A stretch of 6,250 nt of DNA from Nonomuraea sp. GTDB taxonomy: Bacteria > Actinomycetota > Actinomycetes > Streptosporangiales > Streptosporangiaceae. A program made the translations under genes and the position numbers. Location: positions 1 through 6,250 of the forward strand of contig JABFVJ010000274.1 in assembly GCA_013362835.1 (NCBI GenBank). The letters are read 5' to 3'. Of the stretch, positions 1 through 4,862 are shown piece after piece. Under the pieces are notes generated by a model that was given only the letters and a program-made list of their open reading frames with translations, made no database searches and was not told the origin of the DNA. The stretch's first letter is position 1, and each line of letters starts with the position of its first letter.

Positions 1-1456
1 GCACGGCACGATCATGCTGCTGCTGTTCGCGACGCCGAGCTTCGCGGGCTTCGCCAACGAGCTGATGCCGTTGCAGATCGGCGCGCCCGACGTCGCCTTC
101 CCGCGGCTCAACATGCTCTCGTACTGGCTGTTCCTGTTCGGCGGGCTCATCGTGCTCGGCTCGCTGCTGGTGCCCTCCGGGCCCGCCGACTTCGGCTGGT
201 TCGCCTACGCCCCGCTCAACAGCGCCGAGCGCTCCCCGGGACTCGGAGCGGATCTGTGGATCATGGGGCTCGCGCTGTCGGGCTTCGGCACGATCCTCGG
301 GGCGGTCAACTTCATCACCACGATCATCGGGATGCGCGCCCCGGGCATGACGATGTTCCGGATGCCGATCTTCGTGTGGAACACCCTGTTCACGTCGATC
401 CTGATCCTGATGGCGTTCCCGGTGCTGGCGGCGGCGCTGCTGGTGCTGGAGGCGGACCGGCGGTTCGGCGCGCAGGTCTTCGACGCGGCCAACGGCGGCG
501 CGATCCTGTGGCAGCACCTGTTCTGGTTCTTCGGCCATCCCGAGGTGTACATCATCGCGCTGCCGTTCTTCGGCATCATCACGGAGATCATCCCGGTCTT
601 CAGCCGCAAGCCGCTGTTCGGCTATCTGACGCTGGTCGGCGCGACGATGGCGATCACCGGCCTGTCGATGATCGTGTGGGCGCACCACATGTTCGCCACG
701 GGGGCGGTGCTGCTGCCGTTCTTCTCCTTCATGAGCTTCCTGATCGCGGTGCCGACGGGTGTGAAGTTCTTCAACTGGGCCGGCACCATGCTCAAGGGCT
801 CGCTGTCCTTCGAGACGCCGATGCTGTGGGCGACGGGCTTCCTGGTGACGTTCCTGTTCGGCGGGCTGACCGGGGTGATCCTGGCGTCACCGCCGATGGA
901 CTTCCACGTGACGGACTCGTACTTCGTGGTCGCGCACTTCCACTACGTCGTCTTCGGCACGGTCGTCTTCGCGATCTTCGCCGGCTTCTACTTCTGGTGG
1001 CCGAAGTTCACCGGGAAGATGCTCGACGAACGGCTCGGCAAGATCCAGTTCTGGGCGCTGTTCGTCGGCTTCCACACCACGTTCCTGGTGCAGCACTGGC
1101 TGGGCGCCGAGGGCATGCCCCGCCGGTACGCGGACTACCTCGCCGCCGACGGGTTCACCGCGCTCAACACCGTGTCGACGATCGGCGCGTTCCTGCTCGG
1201 CATCTCGACGCTGCCGTTCCTCTACAACGTGTGGAAGACCGCCAAGTACGGCGAGAAGGTCGAGGTCGACGACCCCTGGGGCTACGGCCGTTCCCTGGAG
1301 TGGGCGACCTCCTGCCCGCCGCCGCGGCACAACTTCACGACGCTGCCCCGGATCCGCTCCGAGTCCCCGGCGTTCGACCTGCACCATCCCGAGTACGCGG
1401 CGGTGACTGCGCAGCCCGAGCCAGAGCGCCATCAAGCCGGTCCCGAGTCCTCCTGA
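1..1456 (+). CDS. ctaD: Cytochrome c oxidase subunit I (aa3 type), 5'-truncated by window edge
   Basis: This is the catalytic subunit of the membrane aa3 cytochrome c oxidase, which reduces O2 to water and pumps protons. The reading frame is open from base 2, so the true start lies outside; about 90 N-terminal residues (helix I and part of II) are missing. The first full codon (2-4) is the His of an HGTIM motif, matching the axial heme a ligand of helix II. Counting from Met at 14, I see APD (24-26, D-channel Asp), HPEVY (175-179: CuB His, proton-channel Glu, His-linked Tyr), HH at 224-225 (CuB), the K-channel Lys at 251, HFH at 308-310 (heme a3 and heme a ligands) and MPRRY at 368-372 (propionate arginines). 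Ten further hydrophobic helices follow, as expected for the 12-helix family. The tail [14 protein letters not shown] is typical of actinobacterial CtaD. All visible catalytic residues are present. No ctaF gene follows, so it may be a second ctaD copy. The last 16 residues (TAQPEP...ESS) look unlike the usual tail and overlap the opposing gene. Confidence 0.96.
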   Translation, partial: HGTIMLLLFATPSFAGFANELMPLQIGAPDVAFPRLNMLSYWLFLFGGLIVLGSLLVPSGPADFGWFAYAPLNSAERSPGLGADLWIMGLALSGFGTILGAVNFITTIIGMRAPGMTMFRMPIFVWNTLFTSILILMAFPVLAAALLVLEADRRFGAQVFDAANGGAILWQHLFWFFGHPEVYIIALPFFGIITEIIPVFSRKPLFGYLTLVGATMAITGLSMIVWAHHMFATGAVLLPFFSFMSFLIAVPTGVKFFNWAGTMLKGSLSFETPMLWATGFLVTFLFGGLTGVILASPPMDFHVTDSYFVVAHFHYVVFGTVVFAIFAGFYFWWPKFTGKMLDERLGKIQFWALFVGFHTTFLVQHWLGAEGMPRRYADYLAADGFTALNTVSTIGAFLLGISTLPFLYNVWKTAKYGEKVEVDDPWGYGRSLEWATSCPPPRHNFTTLPRIRSESPAFDLHHPEYAAVTAQPEPERHQAGPESS

Positions 1457-2375
1457 TCGCCTCGACCAGCTCGACCGGCTCCAGCACCTCGAACTCCAAG
1501 CCCAGCATCACCACGTGGATGACCATCACATCGAGGCTGCCGGCGCCGCAGCGCAGCAGACAGGTCTTTGCGCTCTCCGCCTCGAGCACCCCGGCGGAGG
1601 GCGAGATGTGCTGGACTGCCTCCTCCAGGGGCGCCAGGAGCCGCACGAGGGCGTGGGTGGCGTACGCGCGCGTGGAGACGCCCTGGGAGACGTAGGCGGC
1701 CAGGTCCTCGGCGGGCGGGTCGCGCGGCACGAAGCGCGGTCCGTGCGGGGGTCTGGGCGTGACGCGGTCCACGCGGAACGTGCGCCAGTCGTCGCGGTCG
1801 AGGTCCCAGGCGACCAGGTACCACCGGCGTTCGGTGCACACCAGGCGGTGCGGTTCGACCGTGCGGCGGGTGGAGGTGCCGTCGTGGCCGACGTACTCGA
1901 AGCGCAGCCGTTCGGCGTCCCGGCACAGGTGGGCGAGTTCGGTGAGCACGGCCGGGTCGACCGAGGAGGGCAGTGTGCTGCGCAGCATCGGCACGGTGAC
2001 GGCGTTCAGGGCGCCCACGCGGCGGCGCAGCCGGTTCGGCAGCACCTGCTCCAGCTTGGCGAGGGCGCGTACCGAGGTCTCGCCGATGCCGTCGATGCCC
2101 TGCCCGGCGGCGGTGCGCAGTCCGACCGCCACGGCGACGGCCTCGTCGTCGTCCAGGAGCAGCGGCGGCAGTTCGGCTCCGGCGCCGAGCTGGTAGCCGC
2201 CGCCGGTGCCGGGGCTGGCGTTGACCGGGTAGCCGAGTTCGCGCAGCCGGTCGACGTCCCGGCGCAGGGTGCGGGCGCTGACGCCGAGCCGGCCGGCCAG
2301 GTCGGCGCCGGACCACTCGCGATGGGCCTGGAGCAGGGACAGCAGACGCAGCAGGCGGGCCGAGGTCTCCAACAT
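1335..2375 (-). CDS. WYL-domain transcriptional regulator with N-terminal HTH (YafY/DeoR-like)
   Basis: A 346-residue DNA-binding regulator. Residues 5-50 form a winged helix-turn-helix (LLRLLSLLQ, then [19 protein letters not shown]), with the wing at GTGGGYQL (56-63). The WYL domain spans roughly 145-210 and contains the literal motif RWYLVAWD at 184-191. A WYL C-terminal extension follows to about residue 315. WYL domains are known to bind nucleic acids or small ligands; the ligand here is unknown. I chose ATG at 2375 because [12 protein letters not shown] is the usual family N-terminus, although no good ribosome site precedes it. An in-frame GTG at 2408, preceded by GAGGA only 2 bases away, would add 11 residues. 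The gene begins 38 bp after the binding-protein stop on the same strand, so it is probably cotranscribed and may control that locus (inference). From about residue 307 it lies antisense to ctaD, and residues past about 322 ([10 protein letters not shown]...) look like read-through rather than family sequence; most relatives are around 320 residues. Confidence 0.9.
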   Translation of the reverse strand: MLETSARLLRLLSLLQAHREWSGADLAGRLGVSARTLRRDVDRLRELGYPVNASPGTGGGYQLGAGAELPPLLLDDDEAVAVAVGLRTAAGQGIDGIGETSVRALAKLEQVLPNRLRRRVGALNAVTVPMLRSTLPSSVDPAVLTELAHLCRDAERLRFEYVGHDGTSTRRTVEPHRLVCTERRWYLVAWDLDRDDWRTFRVDRVTPRPPHGPRFVPRDPPAEDLAAYVSQGVSTRAYATHALVRLLAPLEEAVQHISPSAGVLEAESAKTCLLRCGAGSLDVMVIHVVMLGLEFEVLEPVELVEAIRRTRDRLDGALARAAQSPPRTRDGAGRTPGTRSGSGAAS

Positions 2376-2413
2376 GGGGCGAGTCTGCCAGGCCTTGCGG
2401 ACAGCCACTGTCC

Positions 2414-3700
2414 TCAAGGCGCGTAGGCCAGTTGCGGAACGGTGAAGCAGGTGCGGTTCATGTCGCCCTGCCCGACCCAGCCCTTGCCGTCCTGCCAGCG
2501 GGCCACCGACAGGCAGGTCCGGCTGGTCTTCGGCGGCTCGGGCAGGCGCTCGAAGCGGACGGGGAGCAGCAGTCCCCCGGCGGTGTAGCCCTGGCTGCGG
2601 TTCATGAAGGCGTCGACGCAGGCGCGCGTGATGCCCGTGGCGGCGCAGGACGTCGCCGCGTCCGTGAACCACCGCGCGGCGGCCCACCCCTCCAGCTGCC
2701 ACTGGGAGTGCGTCTTCAGGTCCTTCGTCGCCTCGCGGAACTCCCGTACGGCCGGGTTGGCGGTGTCCTCGAAGTTGCGGCTGGCGCCGGTCGCCCACAG
2801 GGCGTTGCGGCAGCGCGGGGCGTCCTTGTAGTCGTCGGCGACGGTGGACGTCCAGTTCTGCACGTTGGTCACCTTGGCGGTGACGTGGGCGCCGGCCTCG
2901 TCCATGGCCTGGCAGAGCCGGGCGTTGCCGTGCCCGTCGATGGCGTCGAACACCAGGTCGGCGCCCTGCTCCTTGAGGTCGGCGGCGACGGCGCGGAAGT
3001 TGGGCAGGGCGAAGTCGACCTGCTCGGTGACGACCTTGTAGCCCTCGGCGCGCAGGCCGCGTTCGACGAGCCGGGCGTAGGCCGCCGAGGCGGACTGGTT
3101 GTAGGAGACGACGGCGGCGGTGCGGGCGCCGTGCTCGCGTGCGAAGTAGCGGTAGACCTCGGTGCCGCCGTACAGCGTGCCGTCCCAGCCGGGGGTGCCG
3201 TCGCGGGGCGCGAGGCTGCCGTAGATGCCGTAGAGGTGCGGGTAGGTGTCGTAGGCGGTGCCGATGGGCTGGCCGCCGATGTCGGGGACGCCCGCGCGCG
3301 AGACGCGGGAGGCGCCCGCGTAGTCGAGGGCGGTCGTGGCGACCAGGGCGACGACCTCGTCCTCCTCGACGAGCTTGTGCACGCATTCGTTGTTGCCGAC
3401 GCCGCTGCCGCCGTCGTCGCAGGTGCGCACCTCGACCCGGCGCCCGTCGATGCCCCCGCGCGCGTTGAGCCGGTCGAAGAAGGCCCGGGCGCCGTCGCGC
3501 GGTCCGGTGAAGGCGCTGCCGCCGACCGGGCTGGTGGCGCTGGTGATGATGCCGACCCGCAGGGGCGCGGCGTCGCGGGGCGCGGGGGTGCGGTCGTCGT
3601 GCTCGAAGTCGCTCTCCGGGAGCCGGCTGCCGCAGGCCGCGCTCAGGGCGAGCAGCAGGACCGCGACGAGGATCTCAGCACCCCGGGACCGGCGACCCAT
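2414..3700 (-). CDS. ABC transporter substrate-binding lipoprotein, branched-chain amino acid (Leu/Ile/Val-binding) type
   Basis: A 428-residue extracytoplasmic solute receptor of the type I periplasmic-binding fold used by Liv importers. Residues 1-22 form a lipoprotein signal: a basic start MGRRSRG, a hydrophobic core LVAVLLLALS, and a slightly atypical lipobox SAAC with Cys23 as the lipidation site. The mature part opens with RVGIITSATSPVGG (48-61) and FTGPRDGARAFFDRLNARGGIDGRRVEV (64-91), the usual first strand and helix, where NARGGIDGR is a family hallmark. A hinge-like VVSYNQS lies at 197-203. Eight mature cysteines (94, 106, 263, 297, 352, 361, 396, 418) are more than usual and suggest up to four disulfides. 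The ATG at 3700 lies inside the end of the upstream lipoprotein gene (26-bp overlap), with a modest GAGCGG ahead of it, implying translational coupling. The fused LivH-LivM permease encoded divergently nearby is its likely partner. The substrate is undetermined: amino acids, amides or urea-like compounds are all handled by this family. Confidence 0.9.
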   Translation of the reverse strand: MGRRSRGAEILVAVLLLALSAACGSRLPESDFEHDDRTPAPRDAAPLRVGIITSATSPVGGSAFTGPRDGARAFFDRLNARGGIDGRRVEVRTCDDGGSGVGNNECVHKLVEEDEVVALVATTALDYAGASRVSRAGVPDIGGQPIGTAYDTYPHLYGIYGSLAPRDGTPGWDGTLYGGTEVYRYFAREHGARTAAVVSYNQSASAAYARLVERGLRAEGYKVVTEQVDFALPNFRAVAADLKEQGADLVFDAIDGHGNARLCQAMDEAGAHVTAKVTNVQNWTSTVADDYKDAPRCRNALWATGASRNFEDTANPAVREFREATKDLKTHSQWQLEGWAAARWFTDAATSCAATGITRACVDAFMNRSQGYTAGGLLLPVRFERLPEPPKTSRTCLSVARWQDGKGWVGQGDMNRTCFTVPQLAYAP

Positions 3701-4238
3701 TGCCGCTCATCTGCACCAGCGAGCACAGCGCCTTGACGGACACCTTCCAGGTGCCCTCCTCCTCGACGGCTGTCCCCGAGGCGTTCGGCAGCGCGGTGGC
3801 GCCCTTCAGAGTGAGCGTGTACGTCACGTCGGCCTCGGTCGCCGAGGTGAACTCGACCTTGGTGACCTTCGCCTGGACCTGTCCGCCGCGCTCGTCACCG
3901 CTGAAGGCCTGGAGGACCGGTCCCATCCGGTCGCCGTTCTGCAGGATGGCCTGCTTCTCCTCGGTCGAGGTGTTGGGATCGAAGAACTTCTCCCAGTTCT
4001 GCCTGACCTCCGCCTCCGCCGCGGCCCGGTCCGCCGGTGCGCTGGCCGGCGCGCTCGTGGTCCGCTCCGCGGTCGGGGTGGGAGGCGTGGACTGGCTGCC
4101 GCCGCCGCTGTCGTCGCTGCAGGCCGCCAGGGCCGGGGCGAGAGCGAGGACCAGGGCGGCGGCGATCGCCGTACCCCGTCCCGCGGTGCGTGGACCCCCC
4201 GTCGCGTTCCCCCGCTTGAGGTCGCTGCCGAGAACCAT
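3675..4238 (-). CDS. Small secreted lipoprotein, possible Mtb12-like domain
   Basis: A 187-residue predicted lipoprotein of unknown function. From the ATG at 4238 there is a basic N-region, a hydrophobic stretch (AIAAALVLALAPALAAC, 24-40) and a perfect lipobox LAAC with Cys40 as lipid anchor. A Ser/Thr/Pro/Gly-rich linker follows (about 41-70), then a globular domain of about 115 residues. Within it, VRQNWEKFFDPNTSTEEK and AILQNGDRMGPVL, followed by alternating strands ending EEEGTWKVSVKALC, resemble the mycobacterial Mtb12/CFP-2 C-terminal domain and NTF2-like folds. That likeness is from memory and tentative. Two cysteines, 172 and the final residue 187, could form a disulfide closing the C-terminal loop. 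The frame is open back to an ATG at 4355, but that version would put about 80 residues before the lipobox; the 4238 start gives a normal signal peptide. Its last codons overlap the binding-protein start by 26 bp, suggesting an accessory extracellular role with that receptor (inference). Confidence 0.82.
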   Translation of the reverse strand: MVLGSDLKRGNATGGPRTAGRGTAIAAALVLALAPALAACSDDSGGGSQSTPPTPTAERTTSAPASAPADRAAAEAEVRQNWEKFFDPNTSTEEKQAILQNGDRMGPVLQAFSGDERGGQVQAKVTKVEFTSATEADVTYTLTLKGATALPNASGTAVEEEGTWKVSVKALCSLVQMSGNGSPVPGC

Positions 4239-4246
4239 CTGGCTCA

Positions 4247-4283
4247 CCACCGGGTGTCGGTCCGGGCCATGTGCGCCCGGTGC
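4247..4283. repeat. Imperfect inverted repeat CACCGGG-N21-CCCGGTG
   Basis: CACCGGG at 4248-4254 is mirrored by CCCGGTG at 4276-4282. The match extends inward imperfectly (CACCGGGTGT against CACCGGGCGC on the opposite strand, 8 of 10 identical). Arm centres are 28 bp apart, just under three helical turns. The repeat lies 10-44 bases upstream of the lipoprotein start codon, a position suited to an operator or to a stem in the 5' leader. In GC-rich DNA a 7-bp inverted match can arise by chance, so confidence is low. Confidence 0.3.
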
Positions 4284-4372
4284 TTTCAGGGTCAGCTTCC
4301 AGAGGGCATAGTGCAAGCGATCGGCGGACTTGAACAGGCAGCCCGACGCACGCACAGCCGATTCCGACGTGT

Positions 4373-4377
4373 GGGAG
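4373..4377 (+). promoter_or_regulatory. Ribosome binding site GGGAG for the membrane protein gene
   Basis: GGGAG sits six bases before the ATG at 4384. It decides the start: the in-frame ATG at 4330 has no comparable site and would add 18 polar residues (MNRQPDARTADSDVW...) of non-coding character. Confidence 0.6.
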
Positions 4378-4383
4378 CCAGCG

Positions 4384-4860
4384 ATGCGGACCAGCCGACT
4401 GCGGACCGTGCATCCCGTCCTGTGGGCCGGCTGGGCGGCCCTGGCCGCCGGCGCGGTGCTGTGCGTCGTCGGCTGGTACGGGATCTCCGGCGAGCGTTAC
4501 GCCGAACGGCAGCTGCCCTACCTGGCCTCCTGCACGATCCCCGGCGCCGCGCTGATCATCGCCGGGGCGGTGCTGCTGGCCCGCGGCCGGGAGTCGATCG
4601 CCGCCCGGCGCGTGGAGGAGCTGTACGGGCTGCTGGTGGAGGACGGGCCGGCCGGGCCGGAGGAGACCGGGCGGCCCACGCTCGCGCCGCTCGCGGTCAG
4701 CGGCGACCTGCTGATGGTGCCGGGCGGCACGCTGTGGCACCGCGCGGACTGCCCGCTGGTCGCGGGCAAGGCGGAGGCGGTCCCGGTGGATTCCAAGCTG
4801 GTGGCGAGCGGCGAGCTGGATCCGTGCCCGATCTGCGAGCCGGCCGAAGAAACCGACTGA
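4384..4860 (+). CDS. Small two-helix membrane protein with C-terminal His/Cys metal-binding motif
   Basis: A 158-residue protein I cannot assign to a named family. A basic N-terminus (MRTSRLR) leads into a first hydrophobic helix at about 12-34 (VLWAGWAALAAGAVLCVVGW). A short loop with several charged residues and a second helix at about 50-66 (TIPGAALIIAGAVLLA) follow, ended by ARGRE. By the positive-inside rule both ends face the cytoplasm. The tail has an amphipathic segment (RRVEELYGLLVE, 75-86), a Pro/Gly linker, then WHRADCPLVAGK (118-129) and DPCPIC (146-151). This gives His119-X3-Cys123-X24-Cys148-X2-Cys151, a plausible single zinc site similar to the HxxxC...CxxC knuckle appended to various bacterial proteins. 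Its stop codon overlaps the permease start (TGATG), so the two are very likely translated together and may act together. A role as an accessory or regulatory subunit of the importer is inference; a catalytic role is not suggested by any motif. Confidence 0.85.
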   Translation: MRTSRLRTVHPVLWAGWAALAAGAVLCVVGWYGISGERYAERQLPYLASCTIPGAALIIAGAVLLARGRESIAARRVEELYGLLVEDGPAGPEETGRPTLAPLAVSGDLLMVPGGTLWHRADCPLVAGKAEAVPVDSKLVASGELDPCPICEPAEETD

Positions 4861-4862
4861 TG
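4858..4862 (+). promoter_or_regulatory. TGATG stop/start overlap (translational coupling)
   Basis: The TGA stop of the membrane-protein gene (4858-4860) shares its A with the ATG of the permease gene (4860-4862). Only a weak purine stretch (GAAGAAA, 4846-4852) precedes it, so permease translation probably depends on ribosomes finishing the upstream gene. Confidence 0.8.

Larger units (their letters stand above)
4239..4383. promoter_or_regulatory. Divergent promoter region between the lipoprotein operon (-) and the membrane-protein/permease operon (+)
   Basis: This 145-bp gap is the only real intergenic space in the window and must hold the start signals for both flanking transcripts. No textbook promoter stands out. 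Weak candidates are TTGAAC at 4330-4335 on the + strand without a convincing -10 box, and TTGCAC (4313-4318, read on the - strand) with a poor GACCCT 17 bases further. It also contains the inverted repeat listed separately. Shared control of the two sides of the transporter is inferred from the arrangement only. Confidence 0.5.

Noticed and set aside
1457..1500. Direct repeat CTCGACC around 1458-1475 as a possible terminator or repeat element
   Set aside because: It encodes the regulator's C-terminal segment (EPVELVEA region), has no T-run and no strong hairpin, and is explained by coding sequence.
256..1695. Long + strand open frame of 479 residues across ctaD
   Set aside because: It is a shifted frame within ctaD. 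Its product is a low-complexity Arg/Asp/His/Gly/Ala-rich sequence, typical of GC-rich shadow frames.
1432..2316. 294-residue - strand open frame inside the WYL gene
   Set aside because: It overlaps the WYL gene on the same strand in another frame and is Arg/Ala/Pro/Gly-rich with no domain. The WYL frame carries clear motifs.
2432..3736. 434-residue + strand frame opposite the binding protein
   Set aside because: Its composition is Gly/Ala/Val-rich and featureless. The - strand frame has a lipoprotein signal and family motifs.
4239..4355. Upstream extension of the lipoprotein to ATG 4355 (MRASGCLFKS...)
   Set aside because: It would place the signal peptide about 80 residues from the N-terminus and would consume nearly all of the divergent promoter gap. 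The ATG at 4238 gives a normal lipoprotein signal.
3895..4740. 281-residue - strand frame across the divergent region
   Set aside because: It crosses the promoter gap and two real genes in other frames, and its composition is Arg/Pro/Gln/Gly-rich without motifs.
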